Source: Comamonas fluminis
Lineage (GTDB): Bacteria; Pseudomonadota; Gammaproteobacteria; Burkholderiales; Burkholderiaceae_C
Length of the DNA stretch: 64,000 nt
Assembly: GCF_019186805.1 (NCBI RefSeq)
Contig: NZ_CP066783.1
Coordinates: 2,803,501-2,867,500 of the forward strand
Direction of reading: 5' to 3'
The translations under genes were made by a program, and so were the position numbers. A model generated the notes under the pieces. The model saw only the letters and a list, made by a program, of their open reading frames with translations. It made no database searches and was not told the DNA's origin. How positions within the stretch are numbered: the first letter of the stretch is position 1; every line of letters begins with the position of its first letter. This document shows positions 35,166-42,414 of this stretch, one piece after another.

Positions 35166-36181
35166 GGGGTGATCTTCACCAGTTGCTTGCCAAAGTTCTT
35201 GCCTTTCAGCAGCCCCAGGAATGCAGCCGGAGCCGAAGCCAACCCCTCCGACACCGTCTCGCGGGGTTTGAGCTTTCCAGCGGCGACCAGTCCGCCCAGC
35301 TCGGTCAGCGCCTCGCCCCAGACTTCCATATGCTCGCTAACGATAAAGCCTTCAAGCTTGATGCGGTTGACCAGCAGCAGCGCCGGATTGGCCATCGGCA
35401 GGGGCTGACCGTCATAGCCAGCAATCATTCCGCACAGCGCAATGCGCGCGAAGGCATTGGTGCGCAGCAGCACGGCGTCGAAGATATAGCCGCCCACGTT
35501 TTCAAAATAGCCATCAATGCCATTCGGGCAGGCGTCCTTGAGCGCCTTTGCCATGGTTTTGACGTCGGGATGCTCGCGGTAGTCAATACAGGCGTCAAAA
35601 CCCAGGTCGTTGACCGCATAGGCGCATTTTTCGGCACCACCGGCAATGCCCACCACACGGCAGCCACGCGCCTTGGCCAGCGCCACAAAAGCGCTGCCCA
35701 CCGCCCCCGTGGCGGCGCTGACGACGACGGTCTCGCCCGCCTTGGGGTTGATGATCTTGACCAGGCCATACCAGGCCGTCACGCCGGGCATGCCCACCGC
35801 GCCCAGGTAATACGACAGCGGCACATAAGTGGTATCCACCTTGCGCAGCGCGCCCGGCACGCTGGGGTTGACCACGGAATACGCCTGCCAGCCGCCCATG
35901 CCCACGACCTTGTCACCCAGATGGAACTTGGGGTGACGGCTTTCCACCACCTCGCCCACGGTGCCGCCCTGCATGACTTCACCCAAGGGCTGCGGCTGGG
36001 CATAGCTCTTGGAATCATTCATGCGGCCCCGCATATAGGGGTCCAGGCTCAGATAGTGGTGGCGCACCAGCACCTGCCCGTCTTCCAGCGCAGGCAGCTC
36101 GGCCTGCACCAGCTTGAAGTTGCTCTCCACCGCTTCACCCGTGGGGCGGTTGTCGAGAAGGATTTGCTGATTGACCGTCAT
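35162..36181 (-). CDS. NADP-dependent oxidoreductase, zinc-free MDR family (CurA/leukotriene B4 dehydrogenase-like)
   Basis: A 339-residue medium-chain reductase, probably a 2-alkenal or enone reductase. The opening QQILLDNRPTGEAVESNFKL and SLDPYMRGRMND are typical of the prostaglandin reductase/CurA group, as is GMPGVTAWYGL. The nucleotide motif is AATGAVGS (AATGAVGSAFVALAKARGCR), and YFENVGG is the conserved block following it. Zinc ligands of alcohol dehydrogenases are absent. It would reduce a C=C bond next to a carbonyl with NADPH. Its physiological substrate is unknown. Neighbours on the same strand are SDRs and a thioesterase, hinting at acyl or aromatic side-chain metabolism. Confidence 0.92.
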   Translation of the reverse strand: MTVNQQILLDNRPTGEAVESNFKLVQAELPALEDGQVLVRHHYLSLDPYMRGRMNDSKSYAQPQPLGEVMQGGTVGEVVESRHPKFHLGDKVVGMGGWQAYSVVNPSVPGALRKVDTTYVPLSYYLGAVGMPGVTAWYGLVKIINPKAGETVVVSAATGAVGSAFVALAKARGCRVVGIAGGAEKCAYAVNDLGFDACIDYREHPDVKTMAKALKDACPNGIDGYFENVGGYIFDAVLLRTNAFARIALCGMIAGYDGQPLPMANPALLLVNRIKLEGFIVSEHMEVWGEALTELGGLVAAGKLKPRETVSEGLASAPAAFLGLLKGKNFGKQLVKITP

Positions 36182-36199
36182 GTTTTGCCTCCTGATTGA

Positions 36200-36245
36200 A
36201 TTTCAAATTTCATAGCTTGCAGCGCTTGATTGCTAAGCCACTGCA
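36200..36245. repeat. Dispersed intergenic element, copy 4
   Basis: TTTCATAGCTTGCAGCGCTTGATTGCTAAGCCACTGCAAGCC matches the intergenic motif (ATAGCT, CAGCGCTTGAT, AAGC). It lies 20 bases upstream of the oxidoreductase start. Confidence 0.5.
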
Positions 36246-36316
36246 AGCCAAAATCATCCAAAAACCATACACAGATCACGCAACCAGCTCCTGAAACAAG
36301 AGCATCAAGCCAAAGC

Positions 36317-36739
36317 TCAATCGGTGGCCAGCGGTGGCACTGCGCCGTTGACCTCGGGTTTGCGCTTCATATATTTGAAAGTGCCCGTGGCATGCACACA
36401 AAGCCTGCCTTGCGCGTCGTAAATACGGCCTTCGGTGAACGCCATGGTGCCAGTGCGGTGCAGCAGCACGCCCTTGCCCACCAGCGGGCCGTTGGCCGCC
36501 TGCATGAACGAGGTCTTCATCTCGATGGTGACCACACCCAGCTCAAAATCCACGCTGCGCGCAGCCACGGCCATGGTCACGTCCAGCAGCGTCATGGAAG
36601 CGCCGCCGTGCGTGACGCCAAAAGAGTTCAAATGCTCGGGTCGCGGTGTGTAGTGCAGCTCGGATTCACCGCCTTCAGCCTTGATAAGCGCAAAGCCAAG
36701 TTCATGCACAAAGGGAATTTCTGGACCGAATGACAACAC
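36317..36739 (-). CDS. PaaI-type hotdog thioesterase
   Basis: A 140-residue single hotdog-fold protein that probably hydrolyses acyl- or aryl-CoA. HLNSFGVTHGGASMTLLDVT contains the conserved HGG with the following Asp of the PaaI/YdiI group, and VVTIEMKTSFMQAANG is the central strand region. The start is GTG 36739, with AGAAAGG eight bases upstream; no ATG fits. The length is normal. It stands alone between a repeat element and a second SDR gene, all on the minus strand. Substrate is unknown. Confidence 0.9.
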   Translation of the reverse strand: MLSFGPEIPFVHELGFALIKAEGGESELHYTPRPEHLNSFGVTHGGASMTLLDVTMAVAARSVDFELGVVTIEMKTSFMQAANGPLVGKGVLLHRTGTMAFTEGRIYDAQGRLCVHATGTFKYMKRKPEVNGAVPPLATD

Positions 36740-36852
36740 CGCAAAACCTTTCTGGATGGCGCGCCGCCCGCACTACAGCAGGCGGCAGCAAAGCTGTGAA
36801 TGTAAGCGCGCCAAAGCACCCCCGAAAGCGCCGCGCCTCACAAACCTGCTGC

Positions 36853-37644
36853 TTAGCCCCCCACCAGCGCGCTGACGCCACCATCTACCGCCATCCACTG
36901 CCCGGTGATGTGCTTGCCCGCATCACTCGCGTACAGCAGTGTCAGGCCCTTGAGGTCTTCATCGTCGCCCAGGCGGCGCAGCGGTGCGTGGGACTTCATG
37001 GTGTCCTCGCCCAGCGTCTCGATCAGCACCGCCGCCATCTTGGTCTTGAAAAAACCGGGGCAGATGGCGTTCACCGTGATGCCGTGCTCGCCCCACTCAC
37101 CGGCCAGCGCGCGCGTGAAGTTGATGACCGCGCCCTTGGAGGTGTTGTAGGCAATCGTCTTCATGCCCGAGGGGTTACCGCCCAGACCGGCAATCGATGC
37201 CAGATTGATGATGCGGCCGCTTTTGCGCTCCAGCATGGACAGGCGGGCAATCTGCTGACTCAGCAGAAAATAGCCGCGCACGTTCAGGTTCATCACCTTG
37301 TCCCAGGCCGATGTGGGATGGTCTTCGGCGGGCGAGCCCCAGCTGGCGCCAGCGTTGTTGATGAGAATGTCCACATGCCCCAGGCGCTGCACGGCATCCT
37401 TGGCCAACCGTTCAATATCGGCCTCGTCGGCGCAATCAGCCGCTATCCAGTCAGCCTCAATGCCTGCGGCCTTCAGTTCAGCGGCTGCTGCTTCCAGGTC
37501 TTTGGCCTTGCGCGATGTCAGCAGAACTCTGGCACCGGCCTCGCCCAGCGCATGTGCCATCTGCAGGCCCAGCCCGCGTGAGCCACCGGTTACCAGGGCC
37601 GTCTTGCCCGTCAGGTCGAAAAGTTGCTGCACCGTACGTGTCAT
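36853..37644 (-). CDS. Short-chain dehydrogenase/reductase (FabG-like)
   Basis: A 263-residue classical SDR. The cofactor motif is TGGSRGLGL, NNAG occurs near residue 95, catalytic Ser in NLASIAG and Tyr/Lys in YNTSKGAV. The end WMAVDGGVSALVGG is typical of FabG-like dehydrogenases. SRK after the second strand suggests NADP. I prefer ATG 37644 because GGAG lies eight bases upstream; ATG 37650, two codons earlier, is only two bases from it. A role in fatty acid, hydroxyacyl-CoA or gluconate-type oxidation is possible; the sequence alone does not decide. Confidence 0.9.
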   Translation of the reverse strand: MTRTVQQLFDLTGKTALVTGGSRGLGLQMAHALGEAGARVLLTSRKAKDLEAAAAELKAAGIEADWIAADCADEADIERLAKDAVQRLGHVDILINNAGASWGSPAEDHPTSAWDKVMNLNVRGYFLLSQQIARLSMLERKSGRIINLASIAGLGGNPSGMKTIAYNTSKGAVINFTRALAGEWGEHGITVNAICPGFFKTKMAAVLIETLGEDTMKSHAPLRRLGDDEDLKGLTLLYASDAGKHITGQWMAVDGGVSALVGG

Positions 37645-37785
37645 TGCCATGTCTCCTGCTTGTTGGTTTTGAAGCCCAAGGCTACGGGCCGTCGCCCAAG
37701 CCACTGCCAAAGGATTGTGCGGGGGCCTCTGACATGCCCTTGTCACCTGCGTGTCGACGCTGTCGCACAGGTTCCAATTCTGAAA

Positions 37786-38490
37786 TCAGTCTGCAAACAG
37801 CGACAGCGTGCCGCCCCAGGCAGCGCCCTCAATCTCCAGCATCTGCAGCTTGGTGATGGTGCCCTGCCCGCCCGAAAAGCCGCCCGCAGCCCTGCCTGCA
37901 GCGAGCACGCGGTGGCAGGGAACAATCGGCGCAAAGGGGTTGGCACTCAGCGCCTGCCCCACGGCCCGGGCAGAACCCGGCTGGCCCAGCGCTGCAGCCA
38001 CCTCGCCGTAAGTGCTGGTCTGCCCCGCACGCAATGAGCGGGTAAAGGCATAGACCCGCGAATGAAACGCTGGCACCGCAAATTCATCCATCTCAATGCA
38101 GTCCAGCGCCGCGCTATCGCTACCGGGCACGCTGTGGCGTAAATCGCCCAGCACCGCTTCACCCACCTGCAGCGCTGTCAGCTGCGTCCAGTTTTCCTCT
38201 GCCTGCGTCTTTTTGCCCGCCAGCATGTGCTGCACAGCCGCTATGGCCTGGCGCACAAATGCAGGCAAATCCTGCGCAACAGCCACTTGCGTATAAAGCG
38301 CTACCCCACGCTGCGGCTGCAACACATGGCGCTTGTGCAAGCCCAGCAGCATGCGCTCCCGCGTCTCGCCAGGGGTGGCTTCAGGCAACTGGGTGGCCAC
38401 CACAGCCTGCGCATGCCAGGCAATGGCACAGACGCCAATGCGCGTAACAAACAAGGCGTGACCGGGAAATGGCAGTGATTCAGCACTCAT
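37786..38490 (-). CDS. ogt: Methylated-DNA--protein-cysteine methyltransferase (Ogt/Ada C-terminal type)
   Basis: This 234-residue DNA repair protein removes alkyl groups from O6-alkylguanine by transfer to its own Cys192 in IVPCHRVL. GQTSTYGEVAAALGQPGSAR AVG, split here for length, and NPFAPIVPCHR are the DNA-binding and active-site blocks of the family. The N-terminal 110 residues are diverged, as in Ogt and the Ada C-terminal half. The start is ATG 38490; the longer TTG start at 38526 is less likely. Two LexA boxes lie 61-99 bases upstream, shared with the gene read the other way, so SOS control is likely. In Escherichia coli ogt is not SOS-controlled, which makes this arrangement notable. 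Confidence 0.9.
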   Translation of the reverse strand: MSAESLPFPGHALFVTRIGVCAIAWHAQAVVATQLPEATPGETRERMLLGLHKRHVLQPQRGVALYTQVAVAQDLPAFVRQAIAAVQHMLAGKKTQAEENWTQLTALQVGEAVLGDLRHSVPGSDSAALDCIEMDEFAVPAFHSRVYAFTRSLRAGQTSTYGEVAAALGQPGSARAVGQALSANPFAPIVPCHRVLAAGRAAGGFSGGQGTITKLQMLEIEGAAWGGTLSLFAD

Positions 38491-38550
38491 GCCGTCCGAG
38501 TCTATGGCTTCATCATGAAAAAACAATGCGCGCCATCAATTTTCAAATAA

Positions 38551-38566
38551 CTGTACAAACAAACAG
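38551..38566. promoter_or_regulatory. LexA (SOS) box 1
   Basis: CTGTACAAACAAACAG fits CTGT-N8-ACAG, the LexA operator consensus of beta- and gammaproteobacteria, exactly. It lies in the divergent region between the ogt-type gene and the small gene at 38613. Confidence 0.8.
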
Positions 38567-38573
38567 CAAATTA

Positions 38574-38589
38574 CTGTACATTTACACAG
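38574..38589. promoter_or_regulatory. LexA (SOS) box 2
   Basis: CTGTACATTTACACAG is a second exact CTGT-N8-ACAG match, 23 bases (about two helical turns) after box 1. It ends 23 bases before the start of the gene at 38613, where a bound repressor would cover the promoter. Confidence 0.85.
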
Positions 38590-38612
38590 TCTCAACACTG
38601 TGAACTACGGAC

Positions 38613-38918
38613 ATGCAAGAAGCCACTTTCACCGTTTCCCTCTGCGACTACCCCGAACTGCCTGAAGACAAGCGCCAGCAGGCCGAAGCCCGCTATGCAC
38701 GCGTGCTGGCACGCCAGTTCGGCGGCCCGGAGCAGGTCAGCGAAGCGCTGCACATCGTTCAAGGGCTGGAGGACACTCCGCCCGAAGAAATCACCGAAGA
38801 AGCCAAACTCACCTTCAGCCGCTGGATGAAAGCCGCACGCGCAGCTGCAGAGGCAGGTCTGCAAGGCATTGGCGGCACGGAAAGCTGCTTTTTTGATGTG
38901 CGCCGCGCCGCTTACTGA
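38613..38918 (+). CDS. Small protein under SOS control, function unknown
   Basis: A 101-residue acidic, mostly helical soluble protein with no signal or membrane segment. The head FTVSLCDYPELPEDKRQQAE and LARQFGGPEQVSEALHIVQG are its clearest blocks; it ends CFFDVRRAAY. I do not recognise the family. Two perfect tandem LexA boxes directly upstream make it a DNA-damage-induced gene with good likelihood. Its size and the position would suit a cell-division inhibitor, a toxin-like SOS effector or a repair accessory, but the sequence does not show which. It does not look like SulA, which has a different C-terminal pattern. No terminator is obvious. Confidence 0.8.
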   Translation: MQEATFTVSLCDYPELPEDKRQQAEARYARVLARQFGGPEQVSEALHIVQGLEDTPPEEITEEAKLTFSRWMKAARAAAEAGLQGIGGTESCFFDVRRAAY

Positions 38919-39039
38919 GCACGCATAGAGCTCACTTCTGGCGCTGCGTCGCAGCCTTTGTCTGTGCCAGTTATGTCAAGATACAGCCTCCCGCAGCAGC
39001 GGGTGGCATAACAAATCAAGACATAACGAGAGAGACAAA

Positions 39040-40518
39040 ATGCAAGACGCAGCGCAAGCCCGTCTGCTATCGCGCAGGCGATGGCTGGGCCAGAGCATGG
39101 GGGCAGCAACGGCGCTGGCCTCCTGGAATACAGCCTCGCTTGCAGCCCCTCCAGCCAGACCAGCACCGGCCAGCTCGGCCAGCGCCAGCCCTGCAGGCGC
39201 TGGCGAATTGCCGCTGCGCGTGCTGCTGATCGGCAATGGCGCATACAGCCACAACGCCGTTCTGCGCAACCCGGAGCGCGACACGGCCCTGCTGGCCAGA
39301 GCCTTCCAGGCCCGAGGCGCCCAGGTTCAGGTTCTGAGCAACCAAAGTGCCAGCCAGCTGGATGGCGCCATTCGCGCCTTTTTGCAAAACCGCAGTCGAA
39401 ACGAAGCACTGTGGCTGGGCTACAGCGGCCACGCCGTGCAGATTGCCGGTCGCAACTATCTGCAAGGCGTAGATAGTGACTTTTCCACCCCCCAGCGTGT
39501 GCGCGAACGGGGGCTGGACTTGGACCTGATTCTGGGCCTGCTGGAGCGCGCCGCGCCGCCTGCTGCTGTGGTCTCTATTGACGCCTGCCGCAACAACCCC
39601 TTTGAGCCAGAGCGCACCCGGGGCCTGTCCATCGGTCTTGCTGCGCAGGAGCCCAAAGGTCTTTGCGTGAGCTTTTCTACCGCGCCCTACACCAAGGCGC
39701 TGGACGGCGATGAAGGCCAGAACAGCCCCTACGCGCAGGCGCTGGCCAGTGCCTTGAACGGGCAACAGAACAAGTCGCTGGACCTGGTGCTGCGCGAAAC
39801 CGCTGACAGCGTCTATCGCAGCACGCGCCAGCGACAGATTCCCGAGTACCGCTCAGCCTTGCGCAGCGAGTGGTGGTTCGGGCCACGCTCCATCTCTTTG
39901 CGCGATAGTCGTGGCACCAGCCAGCAACCCGTCAGCAGCAGCGCCAGCCGCGAAGTCAGCTACCGGCCTGACGAGCCACAAGCCCAGACCCGCTACCCGC
40001 AAACCAGCGCCAGCCAATGGACGCAGCTGGACAGAGATCTGCAGACTGCGCTGCGCCGCATGGGCGATGCACAGGTTCAGGAAATGCTGCGCACAACAGC
40101 GCAGGGCCGTGGCGATGAGCACCTGAAACTGGTCAGCGCCATGGTGCTGGAAGATGGACACCCCGGCGCACGCAAGCAACCCGCCCAGGCACGCAAGCTG
40201 CTGCAGCCTCTCGCTCAGCAAGGCAATGTGCTGGCCCAGACGCTGCTGGGCGAGTCCTTCTACATTGCCCGCGACTATGCCGAGGCCTATAAATGGCTGA
40301 GTCTGGCCGCACGCAGCGAATTCCCGCGCGCCACCATCGACATGGGACAGATGATTGCCGAAGGGCGCGCCGCAGGAGACCCGACGGCCGGAGCCTTGCA
40401 AGCCCTCAAAGGCATGATTCAGCAAGGCCAGGCTGCCATGCCCCAGCCCAACACGGTGCCATCCGCACAAGTTCAGGAGCAAGCTGAACAACTGCGCAGG
40501 CTGCTTCAAGGACGTTGA
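39040..40518 (+). CDS. Exported caspase-like protease (metacaspase/orthocaspase) with Sel1-like repeats
   Basis: A 492-residue predicted cysteine peptidase of clan CD. The N-terminus SRRRWLGQSMGAATALASW resembles a twin-arginine signal, so it acts in the periplasm or outside. Residues 58-270 form the caspase p20-like domain: RVLLIGNGAYSHNAVLRNPERD (cut here to its key parts RVLLIGNGAY and NPERD), catalytic His131 in GYSGHAVQ, and catalytic Cys183 in SIDACRNNPF. The C-terminal part has Sel1/TPR-like helices (AQARKLLQPLAQQGNVLAQT, then EAYKWLSLAAR). Catalytic residues are intact. GAGAGAGAC precedes the ATG. It is first in an operon with a small membrane protein and a permease, with overlaps or near-overlaps between all three. 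Prokaryotic metacaspases prefer Arg/Lys substrates; the target here is unknown. Confidence 0.88.
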   Translation: MQDAAQARLLSRRRWLGQSMGAATALASWNTASLAAPPARPAPASSASASPAGAGELPLRVLLIGNGAYSHNAVLRNPERDTALLARAFQARGAQVQVLSNQSASQLDGAIRAFLQNRSRNEALWLGYSGHAVQIAGRNYLQGVDSDFSTPQRVRERGLDLDLILGLLERAAPPAAVVSIDACRNNPFEPERTRGLSIGLAAQEPKGLCVSFSTAPYTKALDGDEGQNSPYAQALASALNGQQNKSLDLVLRETADSVYRSTRQRQIPEYRSALRSEWWFGPRSISLRDSRGTSQQPVSSSASREVSYRPDEPQAQTRYPQTSASQWTQLDRDLQTALRRMGDAQVQEMLRTTAQGRGDEHLKLVSAMVLEDGHPGARKQPAQARKLLQPLAQQGNVLAQTLLGESFYIARDYAEAYKWLSLAARSEFPRATIDMGQMIAEGRAAGDPTAGALQALKGMIQQGQAAMPQPNTVPSAQVQEQAEQLRRLLQGR

Positions 40519-40526
40519 ACGCATTC

Positions 40527-40919
40527 ATGAAACTGGAAAAACTGCTTCTCGCCTGCTCTGGCCTGCTATCCCGGCATGCTTTGTTCTGCCTGCTGACGCT
40601 GCTTATTCTTCTGGGCCTGACGCTGGGGCTGTGGTGGGTGCACCCCGCAGCAGCTTCGAAAAACAGCGATGGCAGCACCCGGGGCAGCAGCACCAGCACT
40701 TTGTGCGCGCATGCCAGCGTGGCGTTCAATCCTTCGCTGAGTGTTTCAGCCCTGAGTCGCCTGCTGCGCGCAGAAGACGCCCATATCCTCTATGGCCCGG
40801 ACGAATTTGATGAGTACCAGCTGCGCATTTCCAGCGGCACCGCTGTTACGCAGGCCCTGCAATCGCTGCAGACTCGCGCCGAAGTAAGCTCTCTCAGGGC
40901 ACACCCGCAATGCGAGTAG
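40527..40919 (+). CDS. Small single-pass membrane protein coupled to the caspase-like gene
   Basis: A 130-residue protein with one N-terminal membrane helix (HALFCLLTLLILLGLTLGLW) and a periplasmic part. The periplasmic part has a Ser-rich linker, Cys-Ala-His, then VAFNPSLSVSALSRLLRAED, ILYGPDEFDEYQLRI and AVTQALQSLQTRAEV. This layout (VAF-x-P, then LL-x-x-x-x-A-x-I-x-x-GP, then Y-x-L, then L-x-x-x-x-x-V) resembles the small inhibitor/prodomain-like modules often linked to subtilases and anti-sigma proteins; that is my inference. I use ATG 40527; a TTG at 40515 overlaps the previous stop. Its end overlaps the permease start by ten bases. It could restrain or anchor the protease. Confidence 0.75.
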   Translation: MKLEKLLLACSGLLSRHALFCLLTLLILLGLTLGLWWVHPAAASKNSDGSTRGSSTSTLCAHASVAFNPSLSVSALSRLLRAEDAHILYGPDEFDEYQLRISSGTAVTQALQSLQTRAEVSSLRAHPQCE

Positions 40920-42304
40920 TCCCTCAGACACTGGCAGGTCTTGGCAATCTCTGGGCCGGGCTTGCCTCCGCCGCCATTTGCTATGCCGAGTATCTGGGCC
41001 TGGGCGCCGTTCTCGGGCCCGCGCTGCTCGGTTATGGCGACCAGAGCAAGTCGGCCGGCACCCTGCTGATTGTGCTTTCCGCCTTGATCGCCTCGTTGCT
41101 GCTGGGCGTGCGCGGCATTCCCATGCTGGCCGGGCCTCGTGGTGCATCCCTGTCGATTCTGGTGCTGACCCTGCTCTGGCTGCAATCACATTTCGCGGTG
41201 ACTGCCAGGCAGCAACTGCCTCTGCTTGCAAGCCTAATGCTGGGCTGCACATGCATGCTGTGGCTGGCCGGATCAGATCGCATACAACGGGGTTTCAGAA
41301 ACCTGCCTTCATGGCTGGTGCCTTCATTTATCTACGCCTCAGCCGTGGGCATTGTCTCTGGCGCAGTCGGCAAATACCTTTATCAGTGCCTGCAGATTGC
41401 ACCTTTGCAGACCTGGTCCATATTTCTGAGCGCCACCCTGACCGGAATTCTCTGGCCCATCGCCTGCAGAGCCTGCGCGAAAAGGCTGCACCCGCAGTTC
41501 CCTCGCCTAGCGTCGCTGGCCACTACCCTGCAAGGCGTGGCACTGATTCTTGCTGCAGGCTGCGCCTGGCTGGCCTATGAGTTCAGCGCCCTGAGCCCCG
41601 GCCAAGGAGGCCTGTGCGCCCGCCTGGGCCGCGTCGATCTTGATCTGCAAATGCTGACCGAGCGGGCACAGACCATGCTCCAGTTCTTGAGTTCGGGCAT
41701 CACCGCACCTGCACTGCTCTGCGCTTTTGTAGCGGGGCTCTTTGTTGGCGGCGTCTGCACCATTGAAACCCTCACCACCACCGACAGCCTGAAGCACTCA
41801 GGGGCAGCATTTGGCCTGACTATTGCCCCAGCCAGTTCTCAATTGCGCCTTGGCGCAGCCAGCAACTTGCTGCTGTGCGCCGCCACAACAGTGCCAGCAT
41901 CCCTGTCGCAATCTCGCACCCAGCTTCTCTGGAGCCTGAGTCCCCCGTCACGGGTGGCAGTGATTCTGCATGCAGCCGCGCTGGCTGCCATTGCCATTCT
42001 CGTTTCCCGCTGGCTGGCCTGGCTACCCCAGCTGGCACTGGCCGTTCTGATGACGCTGGTGGCAACCCAGATGGTCAGCCAGAGCACCCTACAAATCTGG
42101 AAAAACGCCTATGACCCCAAGGTGGCTGCAGCGCTTGGCCTGCGCGCCGGGCTGGGCCTGTGGCTGGTGCTTGGCATTACGGCGCTGACAGGACAGGTGC
42201 TGCTGGCGTTTGTGCTACCAGCCATGCTGTTCGGTGTGCTGCGCTGGCTGCGCATCCGGCGCCTGCAAAAGAAAAGGAAGCGATTGGCGCGCAGCTCTCT
42301 CTGA
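40910..42304 (+). CDS. SulP-like integral membrane permease without a STAS domain
   Basis: A 464-residue protein with 10-12 predicted membrane helices. GLASAAICYAEYLGLGAVLG, GVRGIPMLAGPRGASLSILV and GLFVGGVCTIETLTTTDSLK resemble the SulP and nucleobase-permease fold: the 'GPRGASLS' block sits where SulP proteins have the short strand before helix 3, and 'ETLTTTDSLK' near helix 8. The C-terminus is a short basic tail (LRIRRLQKKRKRLARSSL) with no STAS domain, unlike typical sulfate permeases. The ATG lies within the end of the small membrane protein gene, so the two are translationally coupled. The substrate is unknown. Association with a periplasmic caspase-like protease is unusual. Confidence 0.75.
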   Translation: MRVVPQTLAGLGNLWAGLASAAICYAEYLGLGAVLGPALLGYGDQSKSAGTLLIVLSALIASLLLGVRGIPMLAGPRGASLSILVLTLLWLQSHFAVTARQQLPLLASLMLGCTCMLWLAGSDRIQRGFRNLPSWLVPSFIYASAVGIVSGAVGKYLYQCLQIAPLQTWSIFLSATLTGILWPIACRACAKRLHPQFPRLASLATTLQGVALILAAGCAWLAYEFSALSPGQGGLCARLGRVDLDLQMLTERAQTMLQFLSSGITAPALLCAFVAGLFVGGVCTIETLTTTDSLKHSGAAFGLTIAPASSQLRLGAASNLLLCAATTVPASLSQSRTQLLWSLSPPSRVAVILHAAALAAIAILVSRWLAWLPQLALAVLMTLVATQMVSQSTLQIWKNAYDPKVAAALGLRAGLGLWLVLGITALTGQVLLAFVLPAMLFGVLRWLRIRRLQKKRKRLARSSL

Positions 42305-42318
42305 GCGCGCTGTTGCGC

Positions 42319-42336
42319 GTGGCCCCGAAGGGCCAC
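42319..42336. terminator. Hairpin between convergent genes, weak terminator candidate
   Basis: GTGGCCC pairs with GGGCCAC across CGAA, 15 bases after the permease stop. No T run follows, so intrinsic termination is uncertain. Confidence 0.35.
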
Positions 42337-42414
42337 CGCGATATGACAACACAGACTCTCTGCCAGCAAGAATCTGTGGCGCCACATTGACGCCACAATC
42401 TTGACCAGCCTGCG

